Source: Dokdonella_A sp035545255
GTDB taxonomy: Bacteria > Pseudomonadota > Gammaproteobacteria > Xanthomonadales > Rhodanobacteraceae
Reading direction: 5' to 3'
Assembly (NCBI GenBank): GCA_035545255.1
Contig: DASZYR010000243.1
Coordinates: 1-19,130, forward strand
DNA: 19,130 bases
Shown: piece after piece, positions 8,201-14,807 of the stretch
Layout of the letters: the number at the start of each line of letters is the position of its first letter
Numbering within the stretch: position 1 is the stretch's first letter
Notes under the pieces: generated by a model
What the model was told of the DNA's origin: nothing
Databases searched by the model: none
The model's input: only the letters and a program-made list of their open reading frames with translations
Translations under genes and position numbers: made by a program

Positions 8201-8245
8201 GTCCAGCACGCGCCTGATCGCCTCTCGGAGCAGTGTGTGTCGCAT
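5225..8245 (-). CDS. TonB-dependent outer-membrane receptor, substrate unknown
   Basis: The product has 1006 residues. A long positively charged n-region is followed by hydrophobic AAALAALGLLAGPAIAQ (residues 30-46), a signal peptide probably cut after AIA or AIAQ. ETITVTG (57-63) is a TonB-box-like segment. The plug covers about 70-187, with LTLGDLLQALPAVTG, IGLRGLGSQRTLVLINGQR and the typical SVYGSDAIAGVVNFIL. The rest is the 22-strand barrel, ending in Phe (ASVTVKF) as outer-membrane proteins do. Such receptors import siderophores, vitamin B12, sugars or peptides using TonB-ExbBD energy. No STN signalling domain is present. The start is supported by an AGGAG ribosome site at 8254-8258. The gene converges on otsA, and an AraC-type regulator lies upstream in the same direction, a plausible controller. 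The ligand cannot be inferred from sequence. Confidence 0.93.
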   Translation of the reverse strand: MRHTLLREAIRRVLDTPAGHVRAPGNATKAAALAALGLLAGPAIAQDAQDQSNQQLETITVTGSNIRRVDIETSNPVVTIDRAQIEKSGKLTLGDLLQALPAVTGGNINPQVNNGGSYGGTASIGLRGLGSQRTLVLINGQRFLSGDPNAIPTNMVERVEVLTDGASSVYGSDAIAGVVNFILRSDYQGAEFRADYGISDRDDGERIGYHFTFGHSSDKGSIMAGVEYNQQDQILSGHREFGKFARDLTAGPNTAPYTFIGGSSSPAPGRVVITGTPFESVFGCSQISINPGASGQTVDTNNYHCFGNSDKYNYADINLILTPQERTRAFLNGNYKLTDNVETYMTLLYSKSSSGTQQAPAIIGTQAPGILHISADSYYNPFGVDFGGANGNTYQLRAVAAGPRLVRATVNYGQFNGGLKGNFDIGSQNWTWDAGIGFGHSSSLAQKFGFPNFNTLNLDLGPSFYNTDPDVGPVNTVICGTPEAPILTGCTPFNIFALNNGDPNAVAAVKAAAVPGQNSFLVIEKYQHIDASGGLFDLPAGTMQLAVGASRRDEYTRTQIDSLFAIDPASGGCILGSQCTANLNGGYNVKEAYAELFVPVLKDLPFFHALNVTLGDRYSKYSTFGNTNNWKAAIEWRPIEDLLLRGTVSKVFRAPTILNVYLAPTASAPTLGSDPCDFIAPTPTTPNPNAGNPACVGVPATGTFQNLSVLNGNQIGALTTGSAYAGFPLGPEFGKSFDVGIVYDPNWLDGLSVSADLWRVYLLNTITPVGAQTILNLCYNGIEIYCPLITRFQSGPNQGQIQNVTQPFGNLGRTDVSGVDFNLTYRLPEFSFGRFVASVNATYMKEFNVDIAPGLPGDSVFHLAGHFVPFFSGALSGCPGNTGVCTIPRWKAQTFLNWTLGSWDASWRMRYIGRYQMGNPNLNEQQSAYPGLPGAVIKYGAYAYNDISVGYNIEALNTRIEFGVDNLGDKQPPFFGYDSQTLNTGTDPSTFDQIGRYYHASVTVKF

Positions 8246-8253
8246 GGATTTTT

Positions 8254-8258
8254 CTCCT
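8254..8258 (-). promoter_or_regulatory. Ribosome binding site of the TonB receptor gene
   Basis: Reads AGGAG on the minus strand within TAAGGAGAAA, 8 bases before ATG 8245. It is the strongest ribosome site of the middle region and fixes the receptor start, which has a long 29-residue n-region before the hydrophobic core. Confidence 0.8.
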
Positions 8259-8406
8259 TATCTGGATAGTCGCCCGTGCCGCACGTCCAGCAAGCGGGTT
8301 GATCGAACATTAGGAAAACGTGAACCCTTTGCGTTGGCCTGTCCTTGCAGCAGCCGTTGCATAAATTGATGAGCGCGAACGGACGAGCGCGCGATTCCAA
8401 GCCGCT

Positions 8407-8441
8407 CGACGAGGTGACGCGCGCAACGGGTCGCCTCGTCG
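8407..8441. promoter_or_regulatory. Stem-loop in the gap between the AraC-type gene and the receptor gene
   Basis: Arms of 12 bases (CGACGAGGTGAC at 8407-8418 and its near-complement at 8430-8441, one T/C mismatch that is G-U compatible in one strand) and an 11-base loop. It lies 37 bases past the AraC-type gene stop without a U tract, and about 160 bases before the receptor start. It may separate the two transcripts or act as a regulator site; function is open. Confidence 0.35.
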
Positions 8442-8477
8442 GCACCAGCGCCGACCGTCGGACGGAACACCGGCGAA

Positions 8478-9383
8478 TCAAGCGGCTGCGCGTACGGCGC
8501 CGCGCGCGCCATCGCGCAGATCAGCTGCCGTGATGCCGAATCGGCGCTTGAACGAGCGCGAGAACGCGCAGCGGTTCTCGAATCCGCTAGCGCGCGCGAT
8601 CTCGTTGATCGCAAGCCCGCTCTCGTTGATCAGCCGGTGCGCGCGGCCGAGGCGGTGCTCGACGAGCACCGCGTGCGGCGTCTCGCCGTAGACCGTCGAG
8701 AACGCGCGGATGAAATGGCACGGCGAATAGCTCGCCATGCGCGCGAAACCGGCGATGTCGAGATCGAGATGGCAGCTCGACGCCATGTAGTTGCGCACGC
8801 GCTGCAATCGCACGAAGACGCTGCGCCGCTGCGCCTGCGTGCGGCCCGGACAGCGCGCGATCAGCGGATCGAAGTCGGCTTGCAGATCGGAAACGATCGC
8901 CGCGAGCGCCGACGCCGCGCTCGATGCGAGCCGCGCGTCGCCGTGACCGAAGTCGAGCGCGGCGCGCGCGAGCCGCGAGGCCGCCCGGCGCACCGGACGG
9001 TCGGCGCGATGAAGTGCCGGCACCAGCAGCGGATCGGGCATCGACTCCGGCATCCCGCCCCCGAGGTGATGCCACAGGACGGCCGGAGCGAATACGGCGA
9101 TCCATAGCGCGTTGCCGCGGCCGATCGCCTGCAATCGCTGGGCGCAGTCGCAGACGAGCAGGTCGCCGCGCTCGAGGATGCGCATCTGCTCGCCGTCGGA
9201 AACCTGGACGCGGCCGCGCAGCGGAATCACGAGCGTGACCGCCGCGCCGGAGCTCAACAGCACGCAACCGCGGCCCTGCCCGATGGCGACGCGCAGGGTG
9301 CCGGCCGACGCGCGCCGCTCGATGTCATCGGCGCTCCAGTCGAGACGACCTCCGTTGACCAGCCTCTCGCATTCGATGTGCAT
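8478..9383 (-). CDS. AraC family transcriptional regulator
   Basis: The product has 301 residues. The N-terminal part (about 1-120) has the beta-rich pattern of a cupin-like sensor (VTLVIPLRGRVQVSDGEQMRILERGDLLVCD). The C-terminal 195-290 is the double helix-turn-helix AraC domain: DIAGFARMASYSPCHFIRAF for the first helix-turn-helix and LAINEIARASGFENRCAFSR followed by SFKRRFGITAADLR for the second, the latter matching the family signature. A linker of Ala/Arg-rich helices joins them. It is soluble and probably dimerises or binds an effector through the cupin part. It lies 232 bases upstream of the TonB receptor gene on the same strand, so that receptor is the obvious candidate target, but this is inference from position. 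The ribosome site is weak; ATG 9383 gives a normal family length. Confidence 0.93.
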   Translation of the reverse strand: MHIECERLVNGGRLDWSADDIERRASAGTLRVAIGQGRGCVLLSSGAAVTLVIPLRGRVQVSDGEQMRILERGDLLVCDCAQRLQAIGRGNALWIAVFAPAVLWHHLGGGMPESMPDPLLVPALHRADRPVRRAASRLARAALDFGHGDARLASSAASALAAIVSDLQADFDPLIARCPGRTQAQRRSVFVRLQRVRNYMASSCHLDLDIAGFARMASYSPCHFIRAFSTVYGETPHAVLVEHRLGRAHRLINESGLAINEIARASGFENRCAFSRSFKRRFGITAADLRDGARGAVRAAA

Positions 9384-9801
9384 GTCGCATCGCCGTTCCC
9401 GGGACGATCCGATGCTCGCGCGCGACGGTCGGGCAAATCAGGAAAATGCGGCGAAATATCGACGAGGAAACGCTTCGCATCGACGAAGAATTTCCGAAGA
9501 GCGCGCAAAACGGGCGATTCGTCGTGCCGATCGCCGGTCTCGCGTGGAATCGCGGAATACGCGCGGGGTGGAAGCGCGCGGAGCCGTTCGGCCGTCCGCT
9601 CTGCGCCATCGTCGACCGCTGCGCGCGACGTCGTGGAGTCGCGACAAAAAGCGCGGGCGGCAAGCGTCGGGCCAGGACTCCCCAGCCCTTCCCTCTCCGG
9701 CAAGAGGGAAAGAAGACATTGCGGCCGAAGGTTCCGGAGCGACGTCGCGCCGTGGATCGCCTGCGACCAGCGGCCGAAACGCGCGGTCTCGGCGTCAGCG
9801 A
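9384..9801. other. Gene-free region between the propeller regulator and the AraC-type gene
   Basis: It holds the promoter side of the AraC-type gene (minus strand, from 9384) and the 3' side of the regulator ending at 9802. Open frames here are Arg-rich and look non-coding. The only clear structure is the short palindrome at 9689-9710. I found no convincing promoter. Confidence 0.5.
9689..9710. repeat. Solo degenerate REP-like palindrome
   Basis: TTCCCTCT (9689-9696) pairs with AGAGGGAA (9703-9710) around a 6-base CCGGCA loop, preceded by CCCAGCC. It resembles a shortened copy of the CCCTCTCCCGC...GCGGGAGAGGG elements at 14743-14766 and 14861-14884. It lies about 90 bases past the regulator stop and could stabilise that transcript's 3' end or terminate the AraC-side antisense; function not shown. 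Confidence 0.5.
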
Positions 9802-11994
9802 TCAGCCGGCCGCCGCGCGGCGCAATGTCAGCGCGCCGACGTCGGTGTCCGGCGCCGCGACACGGACGACGACGACCCGCCGTCCGTCGTGCGAGACGCT
9901 GAAACCCATGTCGGCGATCGACTCCGGGATCGTCGCGACGACGCGGTCCTCGCCGGTCGCGGGATCGACCTCGCGCACCTTGCTCGGACCCACGGCCAGC
10001 GCCTCGATGTAGAAGATGCGGCCGCCCTGAAGAAGCCAGCCGTCGAGATGCGCGGCGTTGACCGTGCTCGAGACGCGCCTCTCGGCGGTCGATCCCCGGT
10101 CGAGCGCGAACAGGCCGGTCTCGTTGATCTTCGTGAAATAGATCGCGTCCGCGTTGCGATCGTAGTCGGCTCGGGCGACGCCACGCGCGAGCACGCGGCG
10201 TGAGGTTTCGCTTCCGCTGGCGCTGCCGAACAGGATCAGCTCGCACTCCCGTCCGCTGCCGACGACGGCGATGAAGCTGTCCTGGCCCGGACCATACACG
10301 CCGCTGCGGACGTCGTCGTCCGGAGCCGTAAGCACGCGGCGGCGGCGCGTCGCGATATCGATCTCGACGAGGTGCCCCTTCGACTCGCCGCGCGCCGTGA
10401 CGAGGATGCGTGCGCCGTCGGCCCGCCACGCCGGATAGCGCAGCGTCGGCGTATCGCTTTCGGTCAGCGGGAACGTCTCGGAGTGATCGGCGAGCCAGAG
10501 CTGCTGCGATCCGCTGCGGTCGGAAACGAATGCGAGGCGGTCGTCCACTGGCGAGAATGCCGGCGCACCGTCATTGCCGGTCGACGGCGCGAGATCCTGC
10601 TCCCCGCCGCCGCCGGCTTCGACGTCGATCGCGGAAAGCCGCGTGCGCAGGCGCGGGATCTCGTACACGATCGTGTCGGATGCGCGCGCCGCGCTCGGAA
10701 ACTCCGCCGGCTGCACGCCGAGCGGCTCGATGCTGCCGTCGTCGAGCGAGACGACGTAAAGCGCCTGCGGACCCTGGTGGCCCGACGAGAAGATCAGCGC
10801 GCTGCCATCGCGCGTCCAGTCGAAGCCGCGCATGCGGCTCGCGAGATGCGTGATCTGGCGCACCGTGCCGCCGTGCGCGTCGACGACGAAGAGATCGCTG
10901 TACGGATTCGCGCCACGGCGGAACGCGATGCGGCTTCCGTCCGGCGAGTAGCGCGCGTCGAGATCGATGTCGGCCGCGTCGCGCGCATAGGCCAGCCGAT
11001 CCGCTTCGCCGCCGTCGACGGGAACACGCAGGATCGCGAGGTCGCCGGCATCGGGCGCCGACGGCGCCGTCGTGACGAGGTGGCGCCCGTCGGGCGTCCA
11101 GGAGAAATAGTTGACGGAGCCGGGGAAGCAGCGGCCGATGAGCTTTTCCGGGCCGCCGAGCGCGGGCACGGCGAGGATCGAGCAATCATCTCCGTCCTGC
11201 CGCGCGAACGCGATCGTCGCACCGTCCGGCGACCACACCGGATAGAACTCCTCGCCCGCGGCCGGTTGCGTCAGCCTGACGACGCGCGATTGCGCGAGCG
11301 AGCGCTGCACGATGTGCATCTCGCGCCTCGCGACGTCGCCGACCGAATAGGCGACGCGCGTTCCGTCCGGCGAAATGCGCGGAAAATTCTCCGGCCCGGG
11401 ATCGGCCGTGATCGAGCGCTGCTCGCTCGCGTGCCAGCGTGGTTGCCCCGGTGCCGCGCCACGCTCGCGTACGGCGAGCAACGCCGGCGCGGCGATCGCG
11501 GCGAGCGCTGCGGCGGCGAGCGCTGCGAGCGCGCCGCGCCAGACCTTCGATCCGGCGACGCGCTGTGGCAGCGCCGCATCGCCGTACCCGGCGGCGCGAG
11601 TCGCCTTCGACGTTTCGAATTCATCGAGAAAACGCGCCGAAGCCACGAGCCGATAGCCGAGCCGCGGCAAGGTCTCCAGGAATCGCGGTGCGTGCGGATC
11701 GTCGCCGAGCACGCGACGCAGCTCTTTCACGGCTTGCGTCAGCACGTCGGGCGTCGGACAGGTGCCCTTCCAGACCTCGTTGAGAAGCTCGTCGCGGCTC
11801 AGCGTGCGACCCGCCGACTGCGCGAACCGCAACAGCACGGCGGCTGCCTTCGGCGTCAGACGCGGTTCGCCCGGCGTCGTGACGAGGCGCAGCGTGTCCA
11901 TGTCGATGACATGCTCTCCGACCGCAAGAAAGCGCGCCTCCGGATGCTTGCGGAGGACTGCGTTCACTCCCGGGGCCTGGCCGCCGATCAACAT
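9802..11994 (-). CDS. Membrane one-component regulator: OmpR-type winged helix, one TM segment, TolB-like propeller
   Basis: The product has 730 residues. Residues about 22-118 form an OmpR/PhoB-type winged helix (LTPKAAAVLLRFAQ, LSRDELLNEVW, VLTQAVKELRRVLGDDP, PRFLETLPRLGYRLV), with no receiver domain. A charged linker leads to a single hydrophobic stretch (about 154-175, ALAALAAAALAAIAAPALLAV). Residues 180-730 are periplasmic and carry at least seven TolB/PD40 blades: FPRISPDGTRVAY, FYPVWSPDGATIAF, YFSWTPDGRHLV, ARYSPDGSRIAFRR, FDWTRDGSALIF, AFSPVDDRLAFVSDRSGSQ, YPAWRADGARIL. The layout is CadC/ToxR-like: periplasmic sensing, cytoplasmic DNA binding. The gene is divergent from the M2 peptidase gene, so that gene and itself are likely targets. 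ATG 11994 is the best start but would lie about 3 bases from the predicted transcription start; GTG at codon 10 is the alternative. Confidence 0.9.
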   Translation of the reverse strand: MLIGGQAPGVNAVLRKHPEARFLAVGEHVIDMDTLRLVTTPGEPRLTPKAAAVLLRFAQSAGRTLSRDELLNEVWKGTCPTPDVLTQAVKELRRVLGDDPHAPRFLETLPRLGYRLVASARFLDEFETSKATRAAGYGDAALPQRVAGSKVWRGALAALAAAALAAIAAPALLAVRERGAAPGQPRWHASEQRSITADPGPENFPRISPDGTRVAYSVGDVARREMHIVQRSLAQSRVVRLTQPAAGEEFYPVWSPDGATIAFARQDGDDCSILAVPALGGPEKLIGRCFPGSVNYFSWTPDGRHLVTTAPSAPDAGDLAILRVPVDGGEADRLAYARDAADIDLDARYSPDGSRIAFRRGANPYSDLFVVDAHGGTVRQITHLASRMRGFDWTRDGSALIFSSGHQGPQALYVVSLDDGSIEPLGVQPAEFPSAARASDTIVYEIPRLRTRLSAIDVEAGGGGEQDLAPSTGNDGAPAFSPVDDRLAFVSDRSGSQQLWLADHSETFPLTESDTPTLRYPAWRADGARILVTARGESKGHLVEIDIATRRRRVLTAPDDDVRSGVYGPGQDSFIAVVGSGRECELILFGSASGSETSRRVLARGVARADYDRNADAIYFTKINETGLFALDRGSTAERRVSSTVNAAHLDGWLLQGGRIFYIEALAVGPSKVREVDPATGEDRVVATIPESIADMGFSVSHDGRRVVVVRVAAPDTDVGALTLRRAAAG

Positions 11995-12003
11995 ACGAAA
12001 CTG

Positions 12004-12032
12004 ATCGTAATAAAAGTTCCCCTGGCGGGCAA
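12004..12032 (-). promoter_or_regulatory. Candidate sigma70 promoter of the propeller regulator
   Basis: On the minus strand TTGCCC (12032-12027) is followed after 17 bases by TACGAT (12009-12004). Match to the sigma70 consensus is fair and the spacing ideal. A start about 7 bases further would fall near 11997, almost at ATG 11994, so the message would be leaderless or nearly so if both are right. Confidence 0.4.
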
Positions 12033-12035
12033 GTT

Positions 12036-12053
12036 CCGCAACCTCGCCGCAAC
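12036..12053 (-). promoter_or_regulatory. Direct repeat GTTGCGG-N4-GTTGCGG, candidate operator for the winged-helix regulator
   Basis: Two exact 7-base copies (minus strand, 12053-12047 and 12042-12036) start 11 bases apart, one helical turn, directly upstream of the candidate -35 box. Members of the OmpR/PhoB family bind tandem direct repeats of about this spacing and in this position. Binding by the adjacent gene product is inference. Confidence 0.35.
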
Positions 12054-12267
12054 GAGGCTGGATTCTCCGCTCGACGGCACCTTCCCGTTGCTCCTGCGCC
12101 GCGCCGCGCCGCCCGAAGCGCGCGGATGCTCCAGACCCTGACGGAAGAAGACCCGCGAATCGGCGTGTCGCCTGCGCCGGGCGGATGCCTGCATGCGCCG
12201 AAGCGAACGCCACGTCGCGACGGCACGAGGCGCTGAGCGCAGATGCCGTCGCGCGCGCAGCATCGGC

Positions 12268-12296
12268 TTGCCCGATCGCGCCGCGGCGACTAGCCT
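12268..12296 (+). promoter_or_regulatory. Candidate sigma70 promoter of the M2 peptidase gene
   Basis: TTGCCC (12268-12273), 17 bases, TAGCCT (12291-12296). The predicted start is near 12303, leaving a leader of about 19 bases that contains the ribosome site GGGGAGA (12310-12316). The -35 box is identical to that of the divergent candidate. The -10 match is only moderate. Confidence 0.35.
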
Positions 12297-12321
12297 CGCT
12301 GCTTTCCCCGGGGAGAATCCC

Positions 12322-14229
12322 ATGCGCGTCCTTCGCAGTGCTCTCGCATCCGTCCTGCTCGGCTCGGCGGCAGCCGCCGCCTCGGCGGCCACGCCGGAAA
12401 AGGCGGCGACGCCTGCCGATGTCGCGAGCTTCGTCGTTCGCATGAACGCCGACTACAAGGCTCGCTACATCGAGCCGAGCGCGGCCGAGTGGGTCGCCGA
12501 GACGTACATCACCGACGATACGCAGATGCTGACGGCGCGCGCGAACGAGCGCTGGCTGCAATGGCTGTCCGCCGAGATCGATGCTTCGCGCGCATACGAG
12601 AACGTCGCCGGCACCGACGCGCGCGACGCCCGCGCGCTCGCTCTCCTCAAGTTGCAGACCGCGATGCCGGCGCCGAAAGATCCCGCGCACCTGACCGAGC
12701 TCACGACGCTCGCGTCGAAGCTGACCGCCGCATACGGCGCCGGCAAGTACTGCAAGGATCCCGCCGACGCATCGACCTGCCGCAACCTCGACGAGCTTTC
12801 GAAGGTGCTCGCCGACGATCGCGACTGGGATCGCGACCTCGACGCCTGGGCCGGCTGGCATCGCGTCGGCCGCGGCATGCTGAAGGATTATCAGCGCTTC
12901 GCCGAGCTCCTCAACGAAGGCGCGCGCGATCTCGGCTACGACAATGTCGGCACGATGTGGCGCGCCGGATACGACATGTCGCCGGACGACTTCGCGAAGA
13001 CGACCGACAAGCTCTGGTCGGAGGTCGAGCCGCTCTATTCCGAGCTTCAGTGCTACGCGCGCGGCAAGCTCGCGGAGAAATACGGCGATCGCATGCCGAA
13101 GGACGGCACGATTCCCGCGCACGTCACCGGCAACATGTGGGCGCAGAGCTGGGAGAACATCTATCCGCTCCTCGAGCCGTATCCCGGCGTCGGAAATCTC
13201 GACGTCAATACCCGGCTTGCGGCCGAGCGCCAGACGATGCTCGCCACGGAGCGAAAGGCGTTCAACGGGACGCCGACGCCGCTCGATCTCGCGAAGCTCG
13301 AGCACGACGCCGATCTCGATAGCGCGAAGAAGATGGTGCGGCGCGCGGAGGATTTCTACACCTCGATCGGCTTCCCGGCGCTGCCTTCGTCGTTCTACGA
13401 GAAATCGATGCTGCTCCGTCCGCGCGATCGCGACGCGCTCTGCCATGCGAGCGCGTGGCCGATGAACATGGGCGAGGACGTGCGCATCAAGATGTGCATC
13501 CAGCCGACCGAGGAAGATCAATACACGATCTACCACGAGATGGGCCACATCTATTACTACCTCGCATACAGGAACCAGTGGCCGATCTTCCAGGGCGGAG
13601 CGAACGACGGTTTCCACGAGGCGATCGGCGACACGATCCGGCTCAACATCACGCCCGCTTATCTTGCGAAGATCGGGCTCGCCGGCAAGGCCGCCGGCGG
13701 CGAGAAGGCGGCGATCAATGCCGAGATGAAGCTCGCGCTCGAGAAGGTCGCGTTCCTGCCGTTCGGACTCCTGATCGACAAGTGGCGCTGGGGCGTGTTC
13801 GACGGGTCGATCGCTCCGGACAAGTACAACGAAGCGTGGTGGCAGCTGAGACGCAAGTACCAGGGCGTCTCCTCGCCGGTCGCGGCGACGCCGGCCGACT
13901 TCGATCCCGGCGCGAAGAACCACGTGCCGACGAACGTGCCGTACATGCGCTATTTCCTCGCCGACATCCTGCAGTTCCAGTTCTATCGCGCGCTCTGCGA
14001 TGCGGCAGGCCACAAGGGACCGCTTTATCAGTGTTCGATCTACGGCAGCAAGGAAGCCGGCGCGAAGTTCTGGAAGATGCTCGGCGAAGGCGCAAGCCAG
14101 CCGTGGCAGAAGACGCTCAAGGAGCTGACCGGCAAGGACGAGATGGACGCGAGCGCGATCATCGACTACTTCGCGCCGCTCGACGCGTGGCTGAAGGAGC
14201 AGAACAAGGGGAAGACTTGCGGGTGGTGA
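12322..14229 (+). CDS. Secreted M2 family peptidase (ACE-like dipeptidyl carboxypeptidase)
   Basis: The product has 635 residues. The signal peptide MRVLRSALASVLLGSAAAAASA is probably cut near residue 22-23; no membrane anchor follows, so it is periplasmic or secreted. The zinc site is HEMGH (H405, E406, H409) with E433 in GFHEAIGD, 24 residues after the second His exactly as in human ACE. The C-terminal block HVPTNVPYMRYF contains H534, Y541, R543 and Y544, which align with the substrate-stabilising His and Tyr residues and the chloride-linked Arg of ACE, and is followed by QFQFYRALC. Known reaction: release of C-terminal dipeptides from oligopeptides. All key residues are present, so the enzyme should be active. 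Ribosome site GGGGAGA stands 5 bases before ATG 12322. It is divergent from the membrane regulator, which may control it. Confidence 0.95.
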   Translation: MRVLRSALASVLLGSAAAAASAATPEKAATPADVASFVVRMNADYKARYIEPSAAEWVAETYITDDTQMLTARANERWLQWLSAEIDASRAYENVAGTDARDARALALLKLQTAMPAPKDPAHLTELTTLASKLTAAYGAGKYCKDPADASTCRNLDELSKVLADDRDWDRDLDAWAGWHRVGRGMLKDYQRFAELLNEGARDLGYDNVGTMWRAGYDMSPDDFAKTTDKLWSEVEPLYSELQCYARGKLAEKYGDRMPKDGTIPAHVTGNMWAQSWENIYPLLEPYPGVGNLDVNTRLAAERQTMLATERKAFNGTPTPLDLAKLEHDADLDSAKKMVRRAEDFYTSIGFPALPSSFYEKSMLLRPRDRDALCHASAWPMNMGEDVRIKMCIQPTEEDQYTIYHEMGHIYYYLAYRNQWPIFQGGANDGFHEAIGDTIRLNITPAYLAKIGLAGKAAGGEKAAINAEMKLALEKVAFLPFGLLIDKWRWGVFDGSIAPDKYNEAWWQLRRKYQGVSSPVAATPADFDPGAKNHVPTNVPYMRYFLADILQFQFYRALCDAAGHKGPLYQCSIYGSKEAGAKFWKMLGEGASQPWQKTLKELTGKDEMDASAIIDYFAPLDAWLKEQNKGKTCGW

Positions 14230-14253
14230 CGTGTCGACCCTTTCCGTTTGCCC

Positions 14254-14344
14254 GCCGTCATTCCCGCGAAAGCGGGAATCCATCTTGCTGTTCGACGTCG
14301 CAATGCAAAAACCAATGGATTCCCGCTTTCGCGGGAATGACGGC
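14254..14344. repeat. Perfect 30-bp inverted repeat, paired palindromic elements
   Basis: Arm 1 (14254-14283) and arm 2 (14315-14344) are exact reverse complements over 30 bases, separated by 31 bases. Each arm is itself palindromic: ATTCCCGC-GAAA-GCGGGAAT, with GCCGTC outside. Elements with this core followed by GACGG are widespread dispersed repeats in Gram-negative genomes and give rise to spurious annotated peptides. The pair lies 24 bases past the M2 stop and as RNA can fold into one long hairpin or two short ones, so it may act as transcript-end stabiliser or terminator. No transposase is near. Confidence 0.85.
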
Positions 14345-14445
14345 ACAGAGAGTCAGAGCGCGGCTGCAATCGTGCGAACAACCGCATGAAGCGGAGCGCG
14401 ACGCCCGGTACACTTCACACATTCCTTCAACCACAGGCCACGCCG

Positions 14446-14688
14446 ATGCCCCGCTGGATCAAGCTGCCGGACAGCCGCTTCATCGACGCGAACCGCGTCG
14501 CGTTCATCGGCAAGGTCGATACTTTCGCGCGCATCGACGAGGACGGCAACGACCTCGGCACCGGCTATGCGGTCAACATCGGGACGGATTTTCCGCGCGA
14601 GTCGCAGATCACGGTCGTCGGCGGCAAGGACGAGGTGTTCGCGGTGCTGAAGCAGTTGCTGGGGAATGCGCCGTCGAGCGAGGCGTGA
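14446..14688 (+). CDS. Hypothetical small protein, 80 residues
   Basis: I do not recognise the family. The 80 residues (MPRWIKLPDSRFIDANRVAF at the start) have a coding-like composition: alternating hydrophobic/polar strands (RFIDANRVAFIGKV, GYAVNIGTDF, SQITVVGG) and a final helix (KDEVFAVLKQLL), suggesting a compact mostly-beta domain. There is no signal peptide, membrane segment or cysteine. An in-frame ATG at 14386 would add 20 residues, but a TACACT -10-like hexamer at 14409-14414 lies between the two, favouring 14446; neither start has a good ribosome site. It lies between repeat clusters on both sides and has no functional partner nearby. Confidence 0.65.
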   Translation: MPRWIKLPDSRFIDANRVAFIGKVDTFARIDEDGNDLGTGYAVNIGTDFPRESQITVVGGKDEVFAVLKQLLGNAPSSEA

Positions 14689-14723
14689 ATGCGGTCGGCG
14701 ATGTGATCGTCGAGACGCTGATT

Positions 14724-14767
14724 CGAGCTTGCCCTCACCCTGCCCTCTCCCGCACGCGGGAGAGGGG
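14724..14767 (+). repeat. REP-like palindromic element, left copy
   Basis: Conserved head CGAGCTTGCCCTCACCC followed by the palindrome CCCTCTCCCG-CACG-CGGGAGAGGG (14743-14766). This matches a very common proteobacterial dispersed element (CTCACCC...CCCTCTCCCGC type). The right copy at 14860-14904 is inverted relative to it. Confidence 0.82.
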
Positions 14768-14807
14768 AAAGACCTTGCAGAATACGCGGCGCCGTTCACG
14801 CTCCCGC

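Larger units (their letters stand above)
11995..12321. promoter_or_regulatory. Divergent promoter region of the regulator and the M2 peptidase gene
   Basis: This 327-base stretch separates the two divergent genes and must hold both promoters. The candidates are listed separately. The middle (about 12060-12260) has no clear coding frame or repeat that I can support. Confidence 0.7.

Noticed and set aside
4643..8269. A 1208-codon open frame on + across the TonB receptor gene
   Set aside because: Opposite to the receptor reading frame; its Arg/Ala/Asp-rich composition is the antisense shadow of a high-GC gene. The receptor frame has a signal peptide, TonB box and plug.
14254..14344. CRISPR-like or attachment-site interpretation of the 30-bp arms
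   Set aside because: Only two copies, inverted rather than direct, no cas or integrase genes, and each arm is a known-type palindromic dispersed repeat.
11995..14346. 5' extension of the regulator frame through the antisense of the M2 gene
   Set aside because: The extra 784 codons oppose a clear ACE-like enzyme and have no domain pattern; the protein-like part begins near 11994.
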